Part shown: piece after piece, positions 38,030-54,330 of the stretch
Layout of the letters: each line of letters starts with the position of its first letter
Position numbering within the stretch: position 1 is the first letter of the stretch
Origin: Casuarina equisetifolia
Lineage: Eukaryota > Streptophyta > Magnoliopsida > Fagales > Casuarinaceae
Direction of reading: 5' to 3'
Assembly: GCA_028551475.1 (NCBI GenBank)
Contig: CM052358.1
Span: forward strand, 19,556,853 to 19,620,852
Length of the DNA stretch: 64,000 bases
Made by a program: the position numbers and the translations under genes
The notes under the pieces: generated by a model
What the model was told of the DNA's origin: nothing
The model's input: the letters and a program-made list of their open reading frames with translations, nothing else
Database searches by the model: none

Positions 38030-41000
38030 AAAGTCTCCCCATAAATTCGACAAGCTACTTGAATACAGATTTCAAGCTCAACACAACTGGCCACAAGAAC
38101 AATCTAACAACAACAACACACGAATCCAATAATAGCAATACATTGTTCACTACTCAGCTAGAAACACTACTCCTACACTACTTTACACTAGGCAAAAGAG
38201 ACAATTTGGTTCAGCATACTCCTCCCCATTTCTCCCTTTTTCTTTTCTTCCTTTCTTCTAGCTTAGTTATTCTCTGAATTGCCCTATTGTGCTTTCTCTT
38301 ATTTACCCTTAGCTAGTTATGTGTTGTTTGCTTAAGTGAGGTCCTAACAATCCCCACCCCATCAAACAACCCTTGTCCTCAAGGGTTAATTTTGAAGGTT
38401 GGAATTGTTGCTGAATGTACTTGATGTCTTCCTAAGTCCACTTGTACTTCAGATGATCCAACCACTGAATCAGCAAATCGACTTTTGAACCATCTCCTTG
38501 TTGCACCAAGTGTTGTTCCAACACCTTTTAAGGCTTCACTAGCAGTATGCCTTCTCCATCAATGAGAGGGATCCTAAGATAAATCTTGCATTTTCCTCCA
38601 ATTACTTTCTTTAACTGAGACACATAAAACATCGAGTGTATAGAGGCCCATGGTGGAAGGGCAAGCCTATATGCGACTTCCCTGACTCAGTTGGTGATCA
38701 TATAAGGTCTATAATATATTGGCACCAACTTGTGATCTCACCTCTAGGACAAGGTAAATTGTTGATAGGGCTGCACCTTAAGGTACACCTCAGTTTCCCA
38801 CCTTAAATTGTCTCTTTGAGTGGGCCTTATTTGCATGGAACATCATTTTGGCTTGACTTTTCAATAGATGGGACCAAATTAACTCCAATTGATCAACTTA
38901 TGTATAAACTCATTTACTTCCCACTCTCTAGTGAGCTCAAAGTTAAGGTAAGGAGGTTAACAAGGTAGATACTCATATAACGCCTTAAAAGGGGTTATTC
39001 CTAAGGTGGTGTATTAGTTGGTGTTGTACCACCATTCCACCAAGGCCAACCAAGAATGTCACTTCTGCGGCCTCTCCCTACTCGAATAGAGCAAATATTA
39101 CTTAATGCATTGGTTGACCCTCTCTATTTGTCCATCGATTTGATAATGATATGAAGTGTTGTGTAATAGACTTGTCCCTAAGGTTCATAATAACTCTTCA
39201 TAAAACTTATTGAGGAAGAGAGGATCTTAGTCACTCACAGTCGTGCTTCGTATCTTGTGTAACTTAGCCACTCCATCAATAAATGTAGTTGTTACTTGTG
39301 TCATAAAGAAAGGATGACTTAACCCAGTGAAGTGGACATACTTGGTGAATCGATCCATGACTACCAAAATGGTGTCTCTTCACTTATTAAGGGATAGTCC
39401 CTTTATGAAATCCATGGAGATGTCTTGCTAGGCTTGCTTAGGCATGAGGATGGATTAAAGTCACTTTGGGTATAAAACTTTCTCCCTTTCATAGTGTTGA
39501 CACACCTTGCATTGGGCCACCCATTTCTCTATAGTACACCTCATGTTTGGCCAATATAATTGTTGTTATACCCTCCTTAAAGTGCCACGAATCCCTGTGT
39601 GACCCTTAATACTCAAATCATGCAACTATTGTACTATTTAATCTCGCAAGGAACCTTGACTCCTAACTACAATCTTTTCCTTAAATTTAAGAATTCCTTT
39701 TACCAAACTATAGCCTGGATGAGCAAATAAGTTGATCACTAACTATGTGATGATGGTTTGAAAATGAGAATCCATATCATAGCTTTGGAGCACCTCTTGC
39801 ACCTAACTAGGTTATAATACTAACATGACTTGTAATTTTAGGCCCTCTGCATTATTTGGAAGTTGAAAAAGGCATCGACAACTTTATTCTCAGTTCCCTT
39901 CTTATGTTGAATTTCATAGTCAAATTCCAAAAGCTTGATGAGACATTTATGCTAGGTAGGAGTGGATACTTGTTGCTCTAACAAATGCTTGAGGCTACTA
40001 TGGTTCATCCGAACAATGAAGTAATTGCCCAATAGATATGACCTTCATTTATAGACTGCTATCACAATTGTTAGCAACTCATACTTATAGGTGGACAAAC
40101 CCAAATGCTTTAGCGCTAAGGCCTTGTTAAGATAGGCTACCAATATACTTTCTTGCATTGGTACTACTCCTATGTCCCTATAATAAACATCTATCTTTAA
40201 AACAATTGGCTTCTGGAAGTCTAGGGTTGCTAACATGGGTGTAGAGCTCATTGCCTTTTTAAGCCACTCAAATGCCTAAATTGCTTCATTTGACCATTGA
40301 AAGCTATCATTTTTCAACATTTTTCAACATTTATGTCAACGACCGACTCATTTGACCATAATCCTTCATGAACCTTTAATAGTATCCTGTGAGTCCCAAA
40401 AATCCCCTTGGCTTTCTAATTGAAGTTAGTTTGGGTCATGCTAACATGTTTTTATCTTTTTAGGGTTCGCCTCAATGCCATCTTTCGAGATGATGTGACC
40501 TAATTAGTCAATTTTCTTTTTAGCAAAGGCACACTTGCTCCATTTAGCAAATAACTTGTGACCTCTCAAAAGTTGTAGGACAACTTGAAAGTGCTGCACA
40601 TGACTTTCCTAAGTTAGGTTGTAAACAAGAATATTATCAAAGAAAATAAGCACAAACTTCCTCAAATGTGGCTTAAAAATGTGGTTCATTAAACCATAAA
40701 AGGGAGCTAGTGCATTAGTCAACCTAAACAGCATCGTAAGAAACTTGTAATGGCTATGATGAGTCCTAAAGGCTATTTGAAGATGTCTAGTAGAAACACT
40801 TGCACCTAATGGTAGCTTAACCTCAAATCCAGCTTAAAGAATTAGATTGCCCCATGAAGCTCATGTAATAGCTTGTTAATCACCAATATAAAAAATTTGT
40901 CCTTGATTATAAGTTCATTCAAAGCCCAATAATTCAAATAGAACCTCTAGGTCCCATCATACTTCACAATTAACAATATTGGAAAGGTAAACAAACTAGA

Positions 41001-42200
41001 ATTGCTGTGAATGACCCTCGAAGATAACATTTCATCTACCATCTTTTTAATTTTGGCTTCCTACATAAATAGGTATTGATAAGGCATCACATTGATTGAC
41101 TCACTATTGGCTCAGAATGGAATATGATGGTCAAACTCCCAATTTGGTGGAAGTTGAGTAGGGGTGGTAAAAACATCTCCAAACTCCTCCAACAAGTCTT
41201 CTAATCCAATAGGTATAACTCATTCCTAGTCTAGGTCTATAGTCTTGAGTTGGCCCACTGTGCAATAAGGATGTGTTGACCTCATCAACAAAAACTAAGG
41301 GCACTGATAGCCACCAACGGTACTCCCTTACCCCATGAACCCAATAATACTACTGGGTTGTCATCCATATGTATGGTTAGGGTATTCCTCAAAACATCCA
41401 TACTAATAAGGTTGATAGTTTCAACCTATTGCATACCCAACATCATGTCACTCCCGCCTAAGGGCAATAATCATACCTCCATAATAAAGTGATGGCCTTG
41501 AGTCCTCTAGTGAAAGTGTTTACACTTCATATTGCCTTGTAATTGGTGATCACTCACAATTGTAACTTGGAAGGGTTTGGTTTTTTCCAACTGGAAGCCC
41601 AATCTACAAGCTAGATTAATGTCTAAAAAATTGTGTAACACTTGTATCAAACAACATATTAATTCTAGACTTACCAAAGATTTCTTCTAATATGAATGAG
41701 CTTAAGGAAGAACCCCCAGACATCGCATGGATGGAGAGAATATCCTCTCTCCTTATATTTGCTTGAGTCTCTTATGCTTGTGGCACTATAGTCAACTCCT
41801 CCTTGGGCTACTCCATAAGGTCATCCTCCTCAATCAACAAAAAGAGGTGTTTCTTTTTATGAACATGGTCCTTTGCCCACTTTTCACCATAATAGTAGCA
41901 TAATTCTTGCTCCTTTCAGGGTTACATTTGGGAATCAGTAATGCGTCTTGTAGAGAAATGCATACTATCATTGGTTTTGCATATTTTTACTCCCTACAAG
42001 CGATCCCCACTTGGTTTCGAGGCTGTAATGACTTGAGAATGGGTGATCGTCATTTGTGTAATAATTCCGCATTTACTCTTAGGAGGGATAAGCTTCTCTT
42101 ATATTAGGGCTTGCTTAAAGGCATCTTTTAAATTATCAGGGTACAACAACATTATAGGAGCTTGCACATCCTCCTTTAACCCCAATAAAAAAAGTTGTTA
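38030..42200 (-). mobile_element. Decayed Ty3/Gypsy element with 3' LTR
   Basis: Read on the minus strand, the domain order is that of Gypsy. A gag zinc-knuckle remnant (CYYYGEKWAKDH, about 41,840-41,910) is followed by reverse transcriptase with FFDNILVYN (about 40,617-40,660; the canonical motif has DD). RNase H is at 40,045-40,251 (YLNKALALKHLGLSTYKYELL). Integrase has ISMDFIKGLS (about 39,400) and LALVEWWYNT (about 39,030). The polypurine tract GATGGGGTGGGGAT (38,350-38,363) abuts TGTTAGGACC, the start of the 3' LTR (38,349 down to about 38,030). Stops and frameshifts are frequent, and no 5' LTR was found. It seems to have inserted into a Copia element whose pieces flank it. Confidence 0.8.
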
Positions 42201-42289
42201 AGAATCCTTCATTAGAGAAAATTGTATGGAATTGGAGTTGAATGTAGAAAAAGTTTCATGATATTTTAAGGTCATGTCTTATTAAAAAT

Positions 42290-43847
42290 GTAGTAGAATG
42301 GAGCAACCAAGATGAAGCTGGAGTTGAGGATCAATATGAACCTTATACTCCAATTCAAGAAAATGAAGGCTTCCTTTCTTCTATGCATTGTGATGATCCA
42401 AAAATGATAAGAAAGTTTTCTAATATGATTCTTATTTGAATAGGGAGTCTTGATAATGTGTATGAAAGTTGCAACATGGCAATGTTGGAGCTAACTACTT
42501 ATGAAAAAGAAATGGAAGAAGTGGAATGGAAAGAAGCCATGGATGAAGAAATTCGAACCATTCAGCGTAGCAAGACTTGGATGTCAGTGGATCTATTTGC
42601 AGGAAAGCAAATAGTTGGGCTTAAATGGATTTTCAAGAAGAAGACTAATGTTGAAGAAAAAGTTGTGAGGCACAAAGCATGGAAGGTAGCCAAAGGCTAT
42701 TAATAGATACTAGGAATTGATTTTGGAGAGACCTTCTCACCAATTTCTTAATGGGAGACAATTAGGATGATTCTTATAGTAGTAGCTCAACACAAATGGT
42801 GAGTGCTTCAATTGGATGTAAAGACTACATTTCTTAATGAGAAATTGAAGAAGAAGTATATGTAGAATAGCCTAAAGGATATGTAATTAAAGGTTGTGAA
42901 GACAAAGTTCTAAAGCTACAAAAAGCTTTGTATGGTCTTTGCCAGGCACCATGAGCGTGGTATAACAAAATAAGTAGTTACTTTTGTGAGCAAGGCTTCT
43001 TAAAGAGTCTGAGTGAGCCAACACTTTTTGTATCCAACTAAGGTATTGGTATTCTTATTGTTTCAATATATGTTGACGACTTAATTTATATTGGTAGTGA
43101 TTCTAATTAATTGCAAGAGATCAAGAAAATATGCTATAGGCATTTGAAATGAATGATTTAGGAGAAATGAAATTCTTTCTCAAATTAGAAGTAAATCAGA
43201 TGGAAGATGGGATTTTAGTTCCCGAACCAAGTGAAAAAATTGCCCTTGATGATGTGTTTGGAGAAGCAAATGGTATAGCATTTTGTAGCTTGATTGGAAG
43301 TTTACTTTATCTCATGGCTACAAGACCAAATATTTTGTACTCAATAACCTTGCTAGCTCATTTTATGTAGAATTCTACTAAGTCACATTTAAGTAAGCTC
43401 AAACGTATACTGAGATATCTTCAAGGGACACATGATTTTGAGTTGCTTTGTGAACAATTTGACAAGTTTGAATTGATAGGATTTAATGATAGTGACTGGG
43501 GAGGTAATGCAAAGGATTCCAAAAGCACTAGTGTCTTTGTTTTTACACTAGGTTTTGTAGCATTCACATGGTATGCGAAAAAACAAAGCAATGTTTCACT
43601 CTCTACTGTTGAAGCCAAGTATTTATTGTGACAGCAAGTCAACAATAGCAATGACTAAAAATCCTAGTCACCACTCAAAACCAATGCATATCTCTATCAA
43701 GATCCATTGCGTTCGGGAGCTTATGGAATCAAAAGAAGTTGTGTTTAAGTTCTGTCCCAGCACTGAGCAACGTGCTGATATATTCACAAAAGCACTCAAT
43801 CGTGTTAGAGGACTGACGAGGTGATAACAAACCCTGTCAAGAAGGGG
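42290..43847 (+). mobile_element. Degenerate Ty1/Copia pol (RT and RNase H)
   Basis: The plus strand shows the Copia RT start (WKEAMDEEIRTIQRSKTW, then KWIFKKKTN and VAKGY, 42,458-42,703). Next come ETFSPIS, the YVDDLIYIGSD active site near 43,070, and NDLGEMKFFL (43,149 on). RNase H follows with GFNDSDWGGNAKDSKSTS (43,443-43,630) and CDSKSTIAMTKNPSHHSK to ADIFTKALNR (to about 43,800). Stops break the frame in several places. The end AAGAAGGGG (43,839-43,847) is a polypurine tract. Integrase and protease were not found, and the 5' end is lost. Confidence 0.87.
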
Positions 43848-44233
43848 TGTTAGAGGACTGACTAGGTTGTTGTGCACCAAAAGGAAAGCTATCATAGCAC
43901 TGTACAGCTGGAGAGCAGAAAGTCTACCGCAGAGTTTACGTAGAGTACAAGTTCTACTAAAAGATGTTAGGATGTGTCGTAGTGTGGTTAGTAAAGTCTG
44001 TCTTTGTAAAAAGTGTCGGGCATGCATCTATAGTGTTAGTAGAAATTGTAGTATAAAAGACTAACAGGTGTCCGGCATGCATCTATAGTGTTAGTGGAAA
44101 TTGTAGTATAAAAGACTGACGTTATGTGATGGGATGGTGTCGTGGTTGTCATCTAGATAGAGTTTTGTAAGGCCCCTTTTGTTAGCTTTGAATGCAGTAA
44201 AGAGAGAAGCCTTGGTTCCAACTACAAATCTCA
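43848..44233 (+). mobile_element. Copia 3' LTR
   Basis: Starts TGTTAGAGGACTG directly after the polypurine tract and most likely ends at ...AAATCTCA, giving 386 bp with TG and CA termini. The right end is inferred: duplication unit 2 begins a few bases later, and no target-site duplication can be tested because the 5' end is missing. It contains two TATA-like tataaaag motifs in a tandem duplication. Confidence 0.7.
44013..44120 (+). repeat. 55-bp tandem duplication carrying the LTR TATA box
   Basis: Two copies of a 55-bp unit (from 44,013 and from 44,068), each with gtgtc(g/c)ggcatgcatctatag, gtgttagt(a/g)gaaattg and gtataaaagact. They are nearly identical, so each copy has its own TATA box inside the Copia LTR. 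Confidence 0.9.
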
Positions 44234-45445
44234 GATTTAAGTTCCTTTACTTTAGAGGAAGTCTATGCACACGTGGAGACTATTGGTTACACTAGTTTTG
44301 TCGAAATGAGTTTTACGTGAAGTTCCCCAAATCAGCTCATGCAACAGATAACTGCCAGGCAAAGGAGGCACATAATTTCGATAGGCTTCCCAGTGTATGC
44401 TGGAAATTTTAAGGTTCGCTTTCCAGGTACGTAATTGACATACTGCTTGGAGTAGATTTCTGCATTGATTATGAACTCATGGGTTTTCCGCAGTAAGGAA
44501 AGAAGGATGAAATGCCAAGTTTTAAAGTTCACAAAGGATGGCTATGTCAGTGGGATATGGCAGAAGGTTTTCAGTTATTTTGCTCCAGGCTGATATCTTC
44601 ACTCATTTTAATTGTTTGCTTCCATGAAGTCCACGAGTTCTTCTTTCCCCATTTTGCTGTAAATGCGTCCATTCCAGTAGCATGTAACAGTTAAATTCAG
44701 GAACGTGGGAGTTGTTTCTTTTACATTATCCTTTTGGTTTCTCAATTGATTGATGCCATTTGATCAATGAACCAATAGTAAATCGAATATATTTCTTTCT
44801 TCAGAAATATGGGGTTGCTGGTGACGAGGCATTAGATAGTCTCATCACATGCAGACTTGAATTTTGGGGTTTAAGGACTACTAGAAATTGTTTTAATTAT
44901 CAAGACCATGGATATGTATTCCAGTGTAAGAAATGCACCCGTAAGTGCTGAGGTCATGATGCATACTGTGGGATTTGCTAGTTTTCTTAATGACCATCTT
45001 GTAGAAATCTCTGATGATTTTCAAACTGAAACGAACTGCAGAATATTCTTGAATCTGGATCCAAAGTGTGAGAATTTAATTTCTATCCTCCACCACAAAT
45101 CTTGTTTGAGAGAATCTTATACTCTTGTACCAATTGCTTTACAGTTTGCCTCCTACTTTCTCTCTGAATACTCTTGTCCTCGCAAGATGTTTTCACATGG
45201 AAGAATACCTATAAGAACTGATATTTTATTTTGTATTACAGATCGTTTAACATCTGAGAATTGCTGACATCGTACTTGCAACCAAAAGAGTAAAATATAA
45301 GTCATAGGATCATATTTATGGGAAACATATGTTGCAGTTGTTTCTATCTCTTAAATATATGTTTTGGGGCAAGGAAAGCAACTGTTATGACAGAATCATA
45401 CTTTTAAACCCAAAACCTCACAACATATGTAATTAACAACATTTC

Positions 45446-49633
<4,188 letters not shown>

Positions 49634-50525
49634 GATATAAGGAAGCACCCAAAAGAAATATGATGAAATAGAGAAAGATTACAGTAGCTTAAAGAAAATA
49701 TGGTGCTCGTATTAAAAACATTACCTCCATTTTATAGTCCCAAGCTTTTGGATAAGAGACAAAGTCTTAATGCCGGCTTCATGTGTTGGTTGAAGTTTTC
49801 CACAAGCAGACATACTCACAGCTTTTATGGGGGTATCTTTTGGCCGGCTCATATTGTTTTGACAAATGCGAATCTCAAACTAGAGCTTGAAATTGTCCTG
49901 TACTGAGGTGGTCCATTAATGGGGCATTATGTCTTTACCGCTAGGCATTTTCTTCAGTAATTGGAAGTACGCTACTGGATGATGCTGGAACAGAATAAGC
50001 TGCTTTCTACGGCATTATGTTTCCACATTGTAGCTTCAGCAGAATCCATAAACTAGAATACAAAACATATCTTTACATAAATATAGAGGTCCATTGATAA
50101 GAGCAATAAGGTATTCTTTATATTAGAAACCGGCTAAATCGTGTTTAATAATGTCTAAAGAGTTATACTTACAACCCGTCTTCCCAAAAACGCTGAAAAT
50201 GAAAGAAGGAACACGGGTTTCAGGAAAAAAAGAAAAAAGAAACGTATATTACTGCACACCGAGCATTGCACTCTTAACTAAACACAATGATTAAGAAGAG
50301 AAAATACACAATGGAGGTGCTCCTAAAATATTATTTTGGACTTTTAATCTAAGTACTAATTTACTTTCTACAAATTCGGACAATTTACATATTTCTGATT
50401 TTGAAAATTTAGCGTTATAGTAAATCAAAATTTTGCCGATTCTTTTTCTACTTCTATTTTTCCGGAATACATGATATCTTTTCTACGTTTTGGTGACAGA
50501 TCTTGTCGGTGCTAACCTGATCCAA

Positions 50526-50929
50526 AACGGACACTTTGTGAAAGTCTAGTTCCCGAGTGTAGTAGGAGAGACTCTTATGAAAAAATGATATAATCCTAAA
50601 GATAGATTAATGCTTTCCTATTGAATTTTTGGGTTCAAAGGGCTTCTTCTGATTTCACCAAGTATCAATAACTGAGCACAATTCCTTGAAGCTTAGTACC
50701 CTAAACGCAATAAGCATTTTCTTCAATTGGGTTTCTGTCAATTTTGGCCTTTCACATTACTAACACTTATTTCAATTTGCAAATGCCTGAAGAAAGATGT
50801 TGTAAGCCACCCATTTGCCGCGAGGAATGTCCGGTGGGTTATGTCTTAACCCTATCCTCCATGAAACTAATGCTTTTAGAATACTTTATGGCAAGACTAC
50901 ATCTTAGGAAAAATTACACTTATGACTTA
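50526..50929. other. Unassigned sequence after duplication unit 2
   Basis: No gene was recognised. The short open frame at 50,744-50,995 has no familiar motifs and runs into the tandem array that follows. Confidence 0.4.
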
Positions 50930-51560
50930 ATCCTATCTTGCACAATAAGAGTGAAATTTGTTTGTGCAAGAGAAAAGTCTCACATTGAAGCCTAAATGAA
51001 GAAAGCGTTTTCCCAATTCTTAAGCTAGCTTGAGCTTAATATCACTCAACATACAGGGGTGTGTATAAAGGAAAAAGGTCCCATATCAGAAGCATGATTT
51101 CTTGTACCAAAGCTTAAATGAAGAAAGTGTCTTCCTAACTTGTGGGCTAGATTGTAGCTTGGGTCTTTAGGCCTTCTAATATTGTATTAAAGCCTAAGTT
51201 AAATCTATTTTATACCATGTAACTTGCTTAGAATGACACTTAGGCACTAGGGTGTGTGTGCAAGACAAAAGTCATACACTAGAAGCATGATTTCTTGTGA
51301 TAAAGCTTAAATAAAAGAAGTGCTTTTTCAACCTTTGAAGTAGTTTTTAAGTTTAGTCTTCTAACATGGTATTAGAGCCTAGGTTAAGTTTGTTCTACCC
51401 CATGCAACTTGCTTAGCAAATGATGACACTCGATCAGGATGTGTTCGTAGAAAAAAAGTCCTATATTGGAGGTGTAATCTATTGTGGTGAAGTTTAAATA
51501 AAAGAAGTCGTCATCAAACCCTTGAATTAGCTTTTAGTTTGGGCCTTACTAACAATTTGC
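50930..51560. repeat. Tandem array of ~190-bp LTR/PBS-like units
   Basis: Three to four degenerate units recur about every 190 bp. Each has a gtgtgt/gtgtat start, an aaaagtcnnanatt box, agcatgatttcttgt, aaagcttaaat(g/a)(a/a)aagaagtg and, in two units, (g/t)gtattagagcc or gtattaaagcc. The last motif resembles the tRNA-iMet primer-binding site TGGTATCAGAGC, and the aaaagtcccacattgg-like box is common in plant LTRs. Confidence 0.65.
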
Positions 51561-52910
51561 ACTTATGACTTCCGACTTGGAAGTATACACCAAGAGTTAC
51601 TTTGCTTCCACACTATGAAAAATTGAAGTCACACAAAAAGTGGAGGAATAAGTTCACTTTCCTAGCCAAGGTTCCCTTCCATGAAGGCTAACTTTCAAAA
51701 CAAAATATAACTAGTCCTATAAAGAAAGCTCAATCCAACTTTGACACTTATTGACTACAAAAGTGTGTCTCCGTCCATCCTAATACATAAGCTAGCAACC
51801 TTAGTATGACCCATCTATTCCTAGAATGTGTGGCACTTGGACCTAGACTTGCACAAGTAAACCTTCTTTGCAAAGGTCGGCATGTTCCGACAAAGGAATG
51901 GCCACTCTTGCAAGCCATGTGTTGGTTGATAGCTTAGAGGTTCAATAGAAGAAAAAGATGGGGGAAACAAAATTCTTATTAATACAAAGGCATATTAGGA
52001 AACCCTATCTTTACAATGAGTTTCCTTAGGGTTGAGCTACCCTCTACTTGTGTCTCCCTTTTGAGACTACAATTGGTACATACTTGACTCCCCTTCATGA
52101 ACCCTTTCCATAGTTTGGTGAACCCCTATATTGCCCTCTCATGGTTTATAAAAAATCCCTTATGTGGTCATTCAATGCAACCAACCTCCTAAGACAACTA
52201 CCTAACACCCTTTTAACATGGGTGCATTGGAATCCATCTCCTTTCTCAGTTCCCTAAATGGGAGAAGGGTATTTTCCTCCTATCCCAAGGTTAGCTCTTA
52301 ACCTAACCTCGTCAATGTCTCCAACCTGAGCCATTGAAGCCTTTAATGAAGTATTTAGACTCCACTCCTCCAATAGTCACTTTGTCCACGTGGCATCTCC
52401 TCACTGCTCAGCCACTCCAATGATTGACTTCTACATATGGCAATTCTTAATGGGTCCACGGTCATTCCTTGAGCCTATTGTCGCCATCCTAACCTATTCA
52501 GCCAATGGTCCACATTTATCATTGCATTTAAATGTGACGCCCTACCAATGGCTAGCTACTATGCAACATATGTGTGCTTCATTTTGCGTGCCAACTATCC
52601 TTGCTTATGAGTGCTTGTCCTTCTAGCAACCTCCTTGCCCATGCAAGAGCTGACGTCCCGTGTGCGCGCTTTTGACTCTTGGCTCTTCGTGCTTGTCTTC
52701 CACAAGCACACACTTACTTCTCTCTTAAACATGATTGGCTCAGCCTTGGTGCTCTTCCACGCCTTAGCAACCTTCTTGCGTGCCTTGCATGCTTATTCTC
52801 CTTAGCCATCCCTTTAGTCTTGGTAGTACTCTTGCATGCCTCTTGTGTGCTTATTCACCTCCACCAGTATCACTAGGCTTTTGCACACACCCACACCTGT
52901 GTTCCTTGGA
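51561..52910. mobile_element. Putative LTR, minus orientation, ends uncertain
   Basis: Read on the minus strand, the segment has a TATA-like TTTTTTATAAACC (about 52,150), a downstream A-rich stretch with AATAAG (about 51,975), and an end ...CTATCAACCAACACA at about 51,918. It could be the 3' LTR of the minus-strand Gypsy element at 60.8-64 kb, since the element at 52,916-60,756 separates them. The open frames at 52,390-52,876 have no recognised product. The outer border was not found. Confidence 0.35.
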
Positions 52911-52915
52911 CACGT

Positions 52916-54311
52916 TGTTGGGTTCTTAAAGGCAACCTAAGAGGGGAGTAAATTGGGCTTCTTATTCTGGATTGTAATCTGCCTAACTACTTCCCTTTAC
53001 TACTTACTGCATAATCTCAACTAAATTAATATACTATGAAAAGACAGCACAAATTGATAGATGGAATCAATATATTATTGCAATAGGGAATTCTATTAAA
53101 CAACATAGCAACAAATTAGAAACACAAATAAGCTGCAAGTTTAATAGTAACATGTGCAAATTAAATGTACAAGAGTTGGAACAGGTTTACAGCTTTAAGC
53201 ACTGCTAACCATGTGTACTTCAAATACTAGGAATCCAAATAGTTTCAAGACAATCACATAAAATATCAAACAATAAGATAAAAGAGAAAACGCACAAAGA
53301 CTTTTAAGTGATTGGAAAATATCTTCTAACCCACCTATTTTGATAAACCTATCAAAGGGTTCAATTAAATTTTTAAGTGATTGGATTATCACATCCAACA
53401 CACCTTATTTGACTCATTATCAAAGGGTACCAATTACAAAAGTTCAAAATACAATATAGTGTCAACCTCAAAATAATACAACGAATCAAGGCTCGGTGAG
53501 ATATCAAAAAGAAAATCCCCAAATGATAACAAGTTTATGTTCTAGGGATATGGCAATAAAATTTCGATCATATAATAAAAGACAATCAAACATCAATCAA
53601 TAGTACAAAGTAAAAAAATCTTGCCAATGTTGTATAGGAAAGGACGCAACAAACATATTTCTTTTGGAAGGTTGGAGTTTTTCTTTAAATTTCTCTTCTA
53701 AATGAATGCATTGGAAAAACTCACTTTGAAACTCATTTTCAGCCCTTTTTGTAAATAGCAGCTCCAACATCTTTTCTTCTACGATGGACCATCTTTGTCA
53801 TCTAGACTTGTAGGACGGCGTCATCCTTAAAAATTTAAAAATGGTCCAGCTTGGCAAAACGGTCAAAAGAGTCTCCACAGCGGCACCTCTTTCTTTTTCT
53901 TTTTCTTTTTCAAACCCGTTTCCTTACTTTTGTTTTTCTATTGCCCTAAGTTATAAGCTGGGCTTTCTTTTGCATGGGTTGGCCTTTCTGCATGGCCTTG
54001 GTTTCTTTTAATTCAATTCAGCTTTAAGACATGTAGGCCTTTTTCTCTTTAGTCCAATATAGCTTCCTTTCTAGGCCTTGTTAGATCTAGACAATACAAG
54101 TTAAAAAATCCATAAAAGTATAGGCTCCAATCTAAATAAATACAAAGGCCATGAAAGAAAATATTTCTTCCAATAGCAATCTCCATGAAGACATTATTCT
54201 AATATTCTATGAATATGAGTTTTAGCACCAAGAAGAATATTTAGGATTATAAGTAACATGGAGGTAAGCATAATATTAACAATCATTATAAAAAATATTA
54301 GCTACTTAACA
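52916..54311 (-). repeat. 3' LTR of LARD-like element, 1,396 bp
   Basis: Minus-strand start TGTTAAGTAGC directly follows the polypurine tract. It aligns with the 5' LTR along its length, including the gcaacctaagaggg, attgcataatctcaacta and gaatgcattggaaaaactc blocks. Confidence 0.88.
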
Positions 54312-54330
54312 ATCTCCCTCTTTTTTAATG
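54312..54330 (-). other. Polypurine tract of LARD-like element
   Basis: The minus strand reads CATTAAAAAAGAGGGAGAT immediately before the TGTTAAG start of the 3' LTR. This is the expected place and composition of the plus-strand DNA primer of an LTR retrotransposon. Confidence 0.8.

Noticed and set aside
52390..52876. Three overlapping plus-strand frames
   Set aside because: Composition is low-complexity and Leu/Ser/His-rich, no motif is recognised, and the segment looks like LTR sequence.
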